The notes under the pieces are model-generated. The model was not told the DNA's origin. It saw only the letters and a program-made list of their open reading frames with translations, and ran no database searches. Source: Opitutales bacterium (GTDB lineage Bacteria; Verrucomicrobiota; Verrucomicrobiia; Opitutales; Opitutaceae). Taken from it: 64,000 bases of DNA. The position numbers were made by a program, and so were the translations under genes. Every line of letters starts with the position of its first letter. Within the stretch, counting starts at the first letter, position 1. The stretch is taken from assembly GCA_018700525.1 (NCBI GenBank), contig JABITN010000045.1, positions 38,122-102,121 of the forward strand, in the 5' to 3' direction. Positions 37,286-45,817 of this stretch are shown piece after piece.

Positions 37286-38554
37286 ATGCGAGTATCCGAA
37301 ACGAGATCGCGCGAAATCCTCGTGCTCGACGACGACGAAGTCGTCCTTCTGGCGATGAAGGAGACCCTTCTGCGCGAACGCTACAAGGTCCGGGCCTACA
37401 CCAGTGCCAAAGAAGCTTTGGAAGCCCTCGAGAATACTCAGTTCGCGACCATCATCTCCGATCACCGCATGCCCGAGATGACCGGCTTGGAGTTTCTGGA
37501 CAAGTGCAAGCAAATCCAACCGAACGCCTCCCGCATCCTCATCACCGGAGTCCTCACTCTGAACACTGTAATCGAAGCTGTAAATCGAGGCGAAATTTTC
37601 CGTTTCCTCGCAAAACCCTGGATTAGAGAAGAAGTGCTGGCGACCATCGACAATGCCGTCCAGCGCTACGCGCTTGTCGAAGCCAACCAACGGCTCAGCG
37701 CCGACACCCTTGAGCTCAACGAAAAGCTTGTGTCATCCAACGCAGCTTTGGAAGAAAAGATCAGGGATCTCGAACAACAATCCGAGAACCTAAGCCAATC
37801 GAACCAGGCACTTGAACAGAATTTCGGCCATTCTCTCGAAATCTGCTTTCGATTAATCGAAGCCTTCCACCCAATCCTTGGCGAACAGACAAAATCGGTC
37901 GTCTCCATCTGTCGTGAAATAGCCAAATCAGACTTACTCTCAAAGCGCGACAAGGAAGTGCTCGCCGTCAGCTCCTGGCTCTACAATTTGGGAAAAATCG
38001 GGCTACCTCGAGACCTACTTACGAAAAGCCTAAACGACCCGCAAAGCTTAGACGAACCAGAGCAAACGCTCATTCGCCACTACCCTGTCTACGGACAAAC
38101 CCTAGCTGGATTCGTCGATACACTCAAAGACGTAGGCCTCGCAATTCGAGCCCATCGCGAACGCTTTGACGGACGAGGCTACCCAGACAAACTCACTCGC
38201 GAAAGCATTCCCATTCCCGCCCGGCACCTCGCAGTTGCCGTCGGCTTTGTCGAAAGTACGCTACCCAAGGATCAAGCCCTAGAACAGATCATCCGAGAAT
38301 CTGGAAAATCTTATCATCCGGAAGCCGTTCGGCTCTTCATGAAGAGCTCGAATCTGACCAATCTTCCCAAGAAAATACGAGAGTTGACTCTCTCCGAACT
38401 CGAACCGGGAATGGTGCTAGCCAAAGGAATCTACAGTCCTTCTGGATTGCTTCTGATTCCAGAAGATCGACGCCTCACTCAAGGCATCATCTCCAAAATA
38501 ATGGAGCACGATTTCGCGAACCCGATCACGCAACGTTTGATGGTATTTCGCTAG
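37286..38554 (+). CDS. Response regulator with degenerate HD-GYP output domain
   Basis: 422 residues. Receiver domain 1-125 (EILVLDDDEVVLLAMKETLL, IISDHRMPEMTGLEFL with the phospho-Asp), a coiled coil (~130-185), an HD-GYP-like domain (~190-345) and a C-terminal SELEPGMVLAKGIYSPSGLLL tail. The HD pair is lost (SSWLYNLGKIGLP, with YN where HD is expected) and HHE is HRE, while FDGRGYP remains. It is therefore unlikely to hydrolyse c-di-GMP and may bind it or a partner instead. Cotranscribed with the preceding kinase. Confidence 0.88.
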   Translation: MRVSETRSREILVLDDDEVVLLAMKETLLRERYKVRAYTSAKEALEALENTQFATIISDHRMPEMTGLEFLDKCKQIQPNASRILITGVLTLNTVIEAVNRGEIFRFLAKPWIREEVLATIDNAVQRYALVEANQRLSADTLELNEKLVSSNAALEEKIRDLEQQSENLSQSNQALEQNFGHSLEICFRLIEAFHPILGEQTKSVVSICREIAKSDLLSKRDKEVLAVSSWLYNLGKIGLPRDLLTKSLNDPQSLDEPEQTLIRHYPVYGQTLAGFVDTLKDVGLAIRAHRERFDGRGYPDKLTRESIPIPARHLAVAVGFVESTLPKDQALEQIIRESGKSYHPEAVRLFMKSSNLTNLPKKIRELTLSELEPGMVLAKGIYSPSGLLLIPEDRRLTQGIISKIMEHDFANPITQRLMVFR

Positions 38555-38660
38555 CCAAAGCACAATTTGCGACACGCGAATTGCACCATAGGCAATAGAT
38601 AAACGCCACTAGCGAAGTTGAGCTTAAAAAGCCCACTGGAGTCTCAAAATTCAGCTTAGC

Positions 38661-39501
38661 ATGACTTTATCCGAACTCGTAAACAACCTGGAAGCTTTGC
38701 CTCCCGCACCCGCAGTTCTGCCCAAATTGGTGGAGATCATGAAAGACACCGACACCGATGCCAGCGACATTGTCTAGCTCATTCAATCCGAACCGGCAAT
38801 CGTCACTGGCGTCCTTAGACTGAGCAACAGCGGTGCCAATTCTCCACCTTCGCCCGTAACGGACCTTGGCGACGCGATCTCTATGCTAGGGCATCAACGA
38901 AATCTATCGTATCGTAAACCTAGTCTCCAGCGGCGAATACCTTGAAGAGGAACCAACCAGCATGGATATCCACAAAGGAAGCCTTTTGCGACATAGCCTC
39001 GCCGTTGCGCTAATCATGGACATCATCGCGGCAGAGCTCACCGACCTCGAAGGCCTTCCTTACACCTTGGGCCTACTGCACGATATCGGAAAACTCGCTC
39101 TGCACCAACGATGCGGCGACCGCTAAGCGAAGATTTTCCACAAGGTAGAAAGCGAGCTAATCGCCGTAAACGCTGCTGAAGCCGCTAGCCTCGGATTCAA
39201 TCACGCCGAGGCCGGAGCCAAGATGCTCGAGCAATGGGGATTCTCGGAGGAGGTCTATCTACCGATTCACTATCAATACGATCCGCACAGCGCTGGAAAA
39301 TTCAAAGAACTCGCAGGAGCTCTCCAAATAGCCAATTGGGGTGCATCGGTCATTGGATTCAATGACGGACGTGACGCTTGGGCGCTCGAAATGAATCCCG
39401 ACGTTTTCCACATCGAGGAAACCAAGCTAGAGCAAGCCGTGCTCGAAGGACGTTTCCGCCTCGAAAAAGCGCTCAAATCTCTCGAGCCATGTGTCAACTA
39501 G
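38661..39501 (+). pseudogene. HDOD domain gene with two stops and one frameshift
   Basis: From the ATG at 38661 the reading MTLSELVNNLEALPPAPAVLP is a typical HDOD start. It is broken by TAG at 38775-38777, a one-base insertion in GGG near 38889-38891 (SMLG then INEIYRIVNLVSSGEYL in the next frame), and TAA at 39124-39126. After the stop it continues to the natural end at 39501. The region YTLGLLHDIGKLALHQ retains the HD pair. Outside the lesions the protein is well preserved, so inactivation looks recent. Confidence 0.92.
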
Positions 39502-39707
39502 ACGCTGTATTCAATTGGTGTATTTCATTCCGAATCTCTCGTTCCAGCTAAAATCGTATCGCCCAATTCCCAGTCTATTCAAAATAGGCAAGGCAACCCC
39601 CGAGAAATAAGCTGCTACACCCATAGACCTTAAGCAGTTTTCGCTAAAGGATATCCCCTTCGGCGCCGTTTTACTCTATATACATGCCTGCCTATAGGCC
39701 AATCTCT

Positions 39708-40218
39708 ATGCCCGACTACGAAAAACTGCTTCAAGCATCCATGCCGGAAGCCCTCGATTCCCCAATCGATACCGTCAACTTCGTTAACCAAAACGCGGAT
39801 CAGCTCCTGCAAGCCAACGTATCGACCCTCGATGACCTCAACTACTGCGTATTCACCTATTTTAACCGCGATGAGATTTTCTTTCTAAATCAATCCGGAC
39901 GCAGAATCATTTCCCCTTACCAATCTCCAATCGAACGCCGACTCGAGACAACCAAATTTGGCCTCGAAACCGCCGCTCTAGCATCAAACGACGACCGGGA
40001 CGTAATCGAAAGCTGCCCCCCCCCAAGCATCACGTACGTGAACTCATATCGCTACATTGGGGAATACATGGCTTCGCGGATCCAAGTACCCGATCCGAGC
40101 AAACAACGGCATTCCAATCGCTATTCTTTTTGCCGGGCGCGAAATGCTCGGTTCCGAGCAAATCCGCAACGTCACTCGCCAAAACCTAATTTTTAAAAAT
40201 TCAGCAGCAGCAAACTAA
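39708..40218 (+). pseudogene. Signalling-cluster gene of unknown family, frameshifted
   Basis: The frame from the ATG at 39708 (MPDYEKLLQASMPEAL) runs sensibly to SYRYIGEYMASRIQVP near 40090 and then turns to basic nonsense ending at 40196. A one-base shift restores IRANNGIPIAILFAGREML and continues to TAA at 40216-40218, just one base before the next gene's ATG. That spacing strongly supports 40218 as the ancestral end. A run of eight C residues (40017-40024) is a second possible lesion. The original protein was about 170 residues; no family recognised. Confidence 0.7.
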
Positions 40219-40219
40219 G

Positions 40220-40909
40220 ATGAAAAAGAACGTTCTATTAGTCGAAGACGATCCAGCCCTCCGCATGGTCGTGCGTGAAGTCCTCAAAGGCGATTTCAAC
40301 ATCGACGAAGCCGACAACGGAGAAGATGGCATCGACAAGGGCCTGAAAAACAAGGCTGATCTTGTAATCCTCGATTACCACCTGCCCAAACGCGACGGCC
40401 TCGAAGTAATCGCTGCAATTAAAAAGGCTCACCCAGAAGTACCCGTTATCGTATTGACCGGATATCTCAACTCGGATTCGGAAAAGGAATTCAATCGCCT
40501 CGGAGCCAACAAGATTTTCCCCAAGCCTTTCAACTATCGGGCTCTCCTCGAAACGGTCAAAGACCTCTCTGGCAAAACACTCGCTCCCGATTTGCCAGCC
40601 AGCGAACCGACTGTCACGCCAGCGACCTCTCAATCAACCACGCCAAGTCTAGCTGACGTTCCCATACTGACCACCAGTTTGAACGCACTCGCCACTCTCG
40701 CCGAGAAAATCGAATTCCTCCAAACAATCACGGAAAAACAATGGATTGAGAATCACGACCTTAGCGCGATCCGCGAAACCACTCGCATCATGGAAGCCGA
40801 AGTTCGCAAATTCTACGGCCAGGTAAACCAATCTCTGATCGAGAGCGGCAACCCAATCCTACCCGCAATCCAAGCGGCAAACAAACCTTCTTTACTAGGA
40901 GATAATTAA
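40220..40909 (+). CDS. Response regulator, receiver domain plus unknown C-terminal region
   Basis: 229 residues. The receiver (1-120) has VEDDPALR, the phospho-Asp in LVILDYHLPKRDG near residue 53, the switch Thr in VLTGY and the Lys in PKPFN. A Thr/Ser/Pro-rich linker (~125-150) leads to a helical C-terminal part with no DNA-binding or enzymatic motif. It likely signals through protein contacts, possibly within the motility network. It starts one base after the ancestral stop of the preceding broken gene. Confidence 0.9.
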   Translation: MKKNVLLVEDDPALRMVVREVLKGDFNIDEADNGEDGIDKGLKNKADLVILDYHLPKRDGLEVIAAIKKAHPEVPVIVLTGYLNSDSEKEFNRLGANKIFPKPFNYRALLETVKDLSGKTLAPDLPASEPTVTPATSQSTTPSLADVPILTTSLNALATLAEKIEFLQTITEKQWIENHDLSAIRETTRIMEAEVRKFYGQVNQSLIESGNPILPAIQAANKPSLLGDN

Positions 40910-40999
40910 GGTGTAAATCCTTTGATAAAGCCGCCCTCCTTTTGAACAATGCTATAGAGCATTCCTCCAAATATCCGATCTAGAGAAAGGCCCCCGTCA

Positions 41000-41419
41000 A
41001 TGGCGGCGCCAACTAAGCAGTCCAATCAAATCCCTCCTCGTAATATGAAGATTCTAATAGTCGACGACGACCCAGCTATCCGCCTTCTCCTTTTCACCGT
41101 ATTCGGAGAACAGCACGACGTTTCCGTTCTCTGTGACGGACACAATGCAGTATCCTTGCTCTCGGACCCGAACCATCAATTCGACGTCGTCCTCTTGGAT
41201 CTCAAGATGCCGCGCCTCTCCGGAGAAATGGTCCTCGAATTCCTTTCCGGATGGCAGAACATCAAGACGAAATTCATCATCGTCTCCGGCTTCCACGAAG
41301 AGGCCCAACACCTTAAGTATTCCAACCTCATCGCAACTCTCGCGAAGCCATTCAACATCAAGGAACTCGTCGAGCTGGTCGAAGGTTCCGTCGACGTGCC
41401 TTTCGAGGCGGTCAACTAA
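41000..41419 (+). CDS. Single-domain response regulator (CheY-like)
   Basis: 139 residues, essentially one receiver: ILIVDDDPAIRLLLF, phospho-Asp in VVLLDLKMPRLSG, switch Ser in FIIVSGF and Lys in LAKPFN. An internal ATG at 41045 gives a more usual N-terminus; the ATG at 41000 adds 15 polar residues. It may be a CheY-type output, but without neighbouring flagellar genes this is open. Confidence 0.85.
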   Translation: MAAPTKQSNQIPPRNMKILIVDDDPAIRLLLFTVFGEQHDVSVLCDGHNAVSLLSDPNHQFDVVLLDLKMPRLSGEMVLEFLSGWQNIKTKFIIVSGFHEEAQHLKYSNLIATLAKPFNIKELVELVEGSVDVPFEAVN

Positions 41420-41455
41420 TTCGGGCCCACGCCCTTTAAACGCGATTCGCTGAAA

Positions 41456-41848
41456 TCAGCCCTTCGCGTACTTGCTGTAAGCCTTGGCTACTTGTCCGGC
41501 AGCTGCCTTGCCGTAAGCCTGTTTCATCTTCGGAGGTAGCGACGTCTTCAGCAATAAACGTTCGTTCTCGCGATCGAGCATCATCAGCTTCATAACCTGA
41601 GAGCGGGCTTCCTCTACAAGTGGTCCAACCGAGCGGTCGAATGCCGTAGGGTCCTCGTTGATACGCTGCAAAAGTTCCAAACCTTTATCCAAAGCAGGAA
41701 GAAATTCCTGCTTCTTTTTCAAGAAATCCTCGTCCGGAGCCGTCCCTGTCGAACGCATGATTTTTCCCTCTTCGATAAAGAGATCGTGCAAGTCCGAGCA
41801 TAAGCGAATGTGCTCCTTGAGTATACGTTCCATTTGTTCGGGCTCCAT
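41456..41848 (-). CDS. Small helical protein, possibly FlgN/FliT-like export chaperone
   Basis: 130 residues, nearly all alpha-helical and coiled-coil prone (MEPEQMERILKEHIRLCSDL..., KKKQEFLPALDKGLELLQRI, MKLMMLDRENERLLL). Length, helical pattern and the LDRENE region recall FlgN/FliT flagellar chaperones, but the match is by shape, not by a firm motif. It is the last gene of a four-gene minus-strand operon, three bases after the TPR gene. Confidence 0.5.
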   Translation of the reverse strand: MEPEQMERILKEHIRLCSDLHDLFIEEGKIMRSTGTAPDEDFLKKKQEFLPALDKGLELLQRINEDPTAFDRSVGPLVEEARSQVMKLMMLDRENERLLLKTSLPPKMKQAYGKAAAGQVAKAYSKYAKG

Positions 41849-41851
41849 AAT

Positions 41852-43177
41852 CTATCGCGCTCCAAGTACGTTGAGTCTCGCAACAAGATCGCCTTCCCAA
41901 TTCAAGTGATCAAGCCTCCATTTCGCCATCTCGCGAAGCGATAGTATTCCTGCGTCCAATTCCTGATCTCCAAAGTCTCCGTTTTCCGGATCCAAAATCT
42001 CCTGATACGCCATCACAGCCTTCTCCGGCAGGCCTAGGCGTTCGAAGCAAAGCCCGATCTGGTGAATCGCGGGCCAGCGCCAATTTGGAGTCGCATTGTA
42101 CTTCGCCAATGATTGGTAAATCGTGAGTGCGCTGCGATAGTCGCCTTGCTGATAGAATTCATTGGCCAGTTCATTGCCCATACGTTGCTTCCAATAATCC
42201 CCATCGTTATCCAATGCCGTATCCGGGCTCGATTGACGCTTAAGGATCAAAACAACCTCGCGCAAAGCATCTGGCTTGCGATTCAGCTTTTCATAAGACT
42301 TCGCCAGCAAATACCTTATTTCAGGCGATTGAGGGCTCACTTTGTATTCCTCCAAGAAATGCTTTAACTTCGAAACCGCCTGTTGGTAGCTGCCCATGTT
42401 ATACAACAAGTGACACACTCGATACCGAACGCTGCGGTGCTCGATAGGGTCTAGATCCAGACGCGACAACAAATCGTATTGGCGAAACGCTTCCTCGAAA
42501 TCGAGGAGGTCCATATGCGTTTTAGCAATTTCTATTTTTGCTTTCAAGGAAAGCCTACGGAATTTTTCGACCTGATCCACCGATGCATTCAACGAAGAAT
42601 TCAACACCATGTAATACTTCGAAATCGCAAGCTCCAATCCGCCCATCTCTCGATACAAATGTCCAAGCTCCATGAAGACGATCGGAGCGCGGCGGCTATT
42701 TGGAAATTCCTCTACCAAACGCTCGTAAGCCGCTGCAGCTTTCGGATGCTTTCCGGATTCACGATACAGTTCGCCCATAGCAAAAAGAACATTCTCCTTT
42801 TCAGGTAAACGAGCCGGAGCTCCCAGCGCCGCCGAAAAATACTCTTCCGCCAATTCATGATCGCCACTACGCCATAGCGAGCTTGCTAGCTCCATATATT
42901 TGAGAATTTCGGCAGAAGCAGCTTGCTTATCCAAGATCTTCTTGGGCTCGATAATCACTACACGATCTTCTCGAGGTTCTAGCTCGGCTCCTTCTTCCCC
43001 ATCTTCCCCATCTTCCCCATCTTCCCCATAAGGTGCCACTGGTGCAGGCGCATGGTCGTCAACCGGGGGTGGAGAACCAATAGATACGACTGATATCGAA
43101 CACGCCAATGCGAGACCTAGAAAATTATTCAGGCCTGGATTTGCTATCCAGAAATTCATTTGTCGGTAAGGCTTCAT
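41852..43177 (-). CDS. Exported TPR protein with acidic GED repeat
   Basis: 441 residues. An N-terminal hydrophobic segment (FLGLALACSISVVSIG) suggests export or membrane anchoring. Residues ~50-65 are a low-complexity acidic stretch (GEDGEDGEDGEEG) from four perfect 9-base repeats. From ~85 to the end there are TPR units (SGDHELAEEYFSAALG, SGKHPKAAAAYERLVEEFP, QGDYRSALTIYQSLAKY, LGLPEKAVMAYQEIL). It probably scaffolds a protein complex at the envelope. Its ATG overlaps the stop of the preceding gene as ATGA. Confidence 0.75.
   Translation of the reverse strand: MKPYRQMNFWIANPGLNNFLGLALACSISVVSIGSPPPVDDHAPAPVAPYGEDGEDGEDGEEGAELEPREDRVVIIEPKKILDKQAASAEILKYMELASSLWRSGDHELAEEYFSAALGAPARLPEKENVLFAMGELYRESGKHPKAAAAYERLVEEFPNSRRAPIVFMELGHLYREMGGLELAISKYYMVLNSSLNASVDQVEKFRRLSLKAKIEIAKTHMDLLDFEEAFRQYDLLSRLDLDPIEHRSVRYRVCHLLYNMGSYQQAVSKLKHFLEEYKVSPQSPEIRYLLAKSYEKLNRKPDALREVVLILKRQSSPDTALDNDGDYWKQRMGNELANEFYQQGDYRSALTIYQSLAKYNATPNWRWPAIHQIGLCFERLGLPEKAVMAYQEILDPENGDFGDQELDAGILSLREMAKWRLDHLNWEGDLVARLNVLGAR
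42994..43029. repeat. Four perfect 9-base tandem repeats (CTTCCCCAT)
   Basis: CTTCCCCAT is repeated exactly four times inside the TPR gene and encodes the repeated Gly-Glu-Asp tripeptide on the minus strand. Units are multiples of three, so copy-number change would keep the frame. Identity between copies suggests recent slippage. Confidence 0.95.
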
Positions 43178-44211
43178 TTTTCTATGCGATATCCCGCTTT
43201 ACTATCGATCGGTGATTGCTGAGCAGGCAAGGCAGGCGAAAACGGCACGATCGTTCTTCGGCTTCCTTCCCCGCGCTGATTCTCGAAGAAAATCAAAACT
43301 TCGTCAGGGCGAACTACTGTATCCGAACTCTCTTCCATTTCGAAACGCGGCCCGGCGATATTGGGTCGAGGAATGCGAGTATCGATCCCGCCCGATACAA
43401 TCGTGTACGGATCCATTTTGACTATCACTTGGCGCAGCAATTCGTTTCGATGAATCTCCTGCTCTGAAAGACGCGTCTCCACAATCAGAGGTTCTTGACT
43501 AGCATTGATCATAGTCAATTCAGGCAAAGCCGGTGACAAAGACTGATCGCTAAGAATGTACTCGTTCGAAAAGTGCAGCGGTAACGGCTCATTATAAGCC
43601 AAATATCCTTTGAATTTTCCTTCCTGTTTTGGGAACGCAGAACGCCATCCAGATCGACTATACCATGGACTTACCTTGCGCGGAACAGCTTGTTTGCCTT
43701 CCAATTTAACTTTGCGAGCGACTAAGGCGTTACGCTCCTCTTCTTCAAGGCGTTTCCTTAATTCCTGTCGCGCTTGATTCTCTTCCTCGCTAATTCGCCT
43801 ATATAGCTCCTTTTGAGCCCGGAGCTCCTCCGCCTCAATTCGCTTCTCCAATTCAGCCCTAAGAATCGCCTCATTTTCGCGTATTTTTTGGGCGGACTTA
43901 GAATTCTTACTACCAAAAGGCGAACGCCATCCGGATGGATTGTACCAACGTTTTGCCTTCACCGAATGAACCGCTTCGCCATTCAATTGAGCCTTCTGAG
44001 CAATCTCAAAAACTTGATCGACCGGAGCCGGCTTTTGCTCCTGAGTTCCAACGCTCTCTTGCATGGAACGCCCATCGCGAGCCGTAAAATGCCCCCGAGT
44101 TTTCTTATCGGCACTTTGCAGCATCAACGGACCCACAACCATAAAAATGGCGAATAACGCCAAAATCGCTTTGGCGGCATTGGGATAATGTTCGTTTTCA
44201 GTAGGAATCAT
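43174..44211 (-). CDS. Membrane-anchored coiled-coil protein with two WY-SGWRS repeats
   Basis: 345 residues, no known family. One membrane helix (~13-32, AKAILALFAIFMVVGPLML), then two related modules: LNGEAVHSVKAKRWYNPSGWRSPF (~75-98) and LEGKQAVPRKVSPWYSRSGWRSAF (~170-193). Between them is a long charged helix rich in Glu/Arg (RAELEKRIEAEELRAQKELYRR...). The C-terminal third is beta-like and ends with VRPDEVLIFFENQRGEG. Coupled to the TPR gene by an ATGA overlap and overlapping the cytidylyltransferase end by 14 bases, so probably one operon and perhaps one complex. Confidence 0.65.
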   Translation of the reverse strand: MIPTENEHYPNAAKAILALFAIFMVVGPLMLQSADKKTRGHFTARDGRSMQESVGTQEQKPAPVDQVFEIAQKAQLNGEAVHSVKAKRWYNPSGWRSPFGSKNSKSAQKIRENEAILRAELEKRIEAEELRAQKELYRRISEEENQARQELRKRLEEEERNALVARKVKLEGKQAVPRKVSPWYSRSGWRSAFPKQEGKFKGYLAYNEPLPLHFSNEYILSDQSLSPALPELTMINASQEPLIVETRLSEQEIHRNELLRQVIVKMDPYTIVSGGIDTRIPRPNIAGPRFEMEESSDTVVRPDEVLIFFENQRGEGSRRTIVPFSPALPAQQSPIDSKAGYRIEK

Positions 44212-44869
44212 AACGAGTAGTTTTCTCGGATCGAATGGAGAACGTCCTCTGTGTAGTATATCGACTTCCAGAACCCCCTCCTTGAATGGATTCGAAGGAA
44301 AAAACCTGAGGAAGCCCCTCAGGGGCTTCGCCTTGTTTCAGTCGGTAAGTCTCAAGTAAATCTTCAAAAGTGTGTATGTCTATCAAACCGGCACGACTAT
44401 CTTCGAATCCATGCTGGTGAGCCGAGATATTTATCGTATCTCTATAGTTCTCGAGACATTCAGAAGTCTGGGCCCATGCCGCATAGGGTTTGGAAAGCGC
44501 TTCGCCGTTTTGGATAGCCAATTCAACCGCACGATTAATCACCAATGGATCGCAAAGCCGGAAGTTGATATTGAAATTAACATGAATATCGCAGGGGTGA
44601 TGACTGACGATGTGCTGAAAGACTGGAACCGAGGGCACATCGTCCCCCTCCAACGCTTCTGGCCTACACAAAACAGTCGCTCCGAATTCCAATGCGACCC
44701 GGGTAATCAGCTCGCTTTCCGTTGAAACCACGATCTCGTCTACTCGGCTCGCTCCTCTCAAAATCTCTATCCCCAAACCCAACAAAGGCTTACCCTGGAA
44801 CGGCAACAGGTTCTTATAGGTCAGTCGCTTGCTTCCAACCCGCGCGATAATCGATCCGACTACATGCAT
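44198..44869 (-). CDS. NeuA/SpsF-like cytidylyltransferase
   Basis: 223 residues of the CMP-sugar synthetase family. The signature is IIARVGSKRLTYKNLLPFQGKPLL near residue 7, followed by DEIVVSTESELITRVALEFG and HVNFNINFRLCDP. Enzymes of this group make CMP-activated nonulosonic acids (sialic, pseudaminic or legionaminic), often for flagellin or surface glycans. The ATG at 44869 fits the family; the frame is open to 44938. The last ~30 residues (GGGSGSRYTTQRTFSIRSEK) look unlike the family and may be divergent. Acyltransferase and aminotransferase genes 1-2.5 kb away suit a nonulosonic pathway. Confidence 0.82.
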   Translation of the reverse strand: MHVVGSIIARVGSKRLTYKNLLPFQGKPLLGLGIEILRGASRVDEIVVSTESELITRVALEFGATVLCRPEALEGDDVPSVPVFQHIVSHHPCDIHVNFNINFRLCDPLVINRAVELAIQNGEALSKPYAAWAQTSECLENYRDTINISAHQHGFEDSRAGLIDIHTFEDLLETYRLKQGEAPEGLPQVFSFESIQGGGSGSRYTTQRTFSIRSEKTTRYDSY

Positions 44870-45162
44870 AACCCAAAATATACACAATACCCGCCCACGC
44901 GGCAAATTCTGCCGCAGCAAATTACCTCTAGGCCCCAAACGTTACTGTTTATCAACGCTGACATAGTATCCTGAACAACGTAGCAATTAGCGGGCCAAGA
45001 TGAAAAAATCAGCGTAACCTCATGATAGTCTTTTGTTTACCCAAATAAAAACGCTTCTCTCTCAACACGCCGGACCCGAATACCCGAATAATCCGAAAAT
45101 AGTTCGATTTGACACCAAATCCTCACATTAATCCCCACCATTCTGGCAACCCATCCAACTCG

Positions 45163-45678
45163 TCACTCAAACGCCCAAGCGACAACCGACCCGAACGCCT
45201 CCGCGTCCGTCCCATGAAACAGCCCATCACCTTCGCCTGCGTGGGGACCGACACTCCGAATTCCCGCATTCAATCCCGCCACTACATCCGACAGACTATC
45301 GCCAATCATATAGCACGCCGTTTTCTCCAATTCATAGTTTTTAATCATCTCAAGCTCGAACCGCGGGCTCGGCTTTTGATATGTATCGCTGCTCGGTCGA
45401 GCGGGATCATCTGCAGCAATACAGATATCGTCGAAAAACTCCGTATCGATCGACTCCAAGCCCAACTGTCGTGCCGCTCCCAACTGACTATGCACTGCAA
45501 CCGTTACCACTCGAAGGCGCTCCATACCCATCGCTTTCGGCCTAGCGACCGTATCGTCACTCGAGTCATCACCCATCAATACAATCGGATAATTCCCCTG
45601 CCTGAATACCGAGCGCATTGCTCGATCAATCGTCGAAGCTGCATTTCGAGCAACGATGAGGATACTATCGTTCGACAT
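45163..45678 (-). pseudogene. Chimeric gene: glycosyltransferase 2 start fused to HAD phosphatase end
   Basis: 171 residues in one frame but from two families. Residues 1-80 are the start of a GT-A glycosyltransferase 2 (ILIVARNAASTIDRAMRSVF, GDDSSDDTV, LGAARQLGLESIDTEF). From about 81 the sequence is the C-terminal half of a HAD phosphatase of the GmhB/HisB type (DDPARPSSDTYQKPSPRFEL, CYMIGDSLSDVVAGLNAGIRSV). The GT active-site DxD region and the HAD nucleophile DxDxT motif are both missing, so neither activity can remain. A deletion joining two neighbouring genes near base 45438 explains it. Confidence 0.8.
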
Positions 45679-45817
45679 ATCGCGAATCTATTCTCTAATT
45701 CGGCTGAAGGCAAAACCAAACCAACCTTGACTCCCGATTATCCAAATATTGCTTTCCACTCGAAAATCGCTCACCTATAATCCTTCTCCAGTAGCAGCAA
45801 TCCAGAGCAGCACGATT

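Noticed and set aside
45109..45780. 223-codon plus-strand frame
   Set aside because: It is the antisense shadow of the chimeric glycosyltransferase/HAD gene, whose domains are clear on the minus strand.
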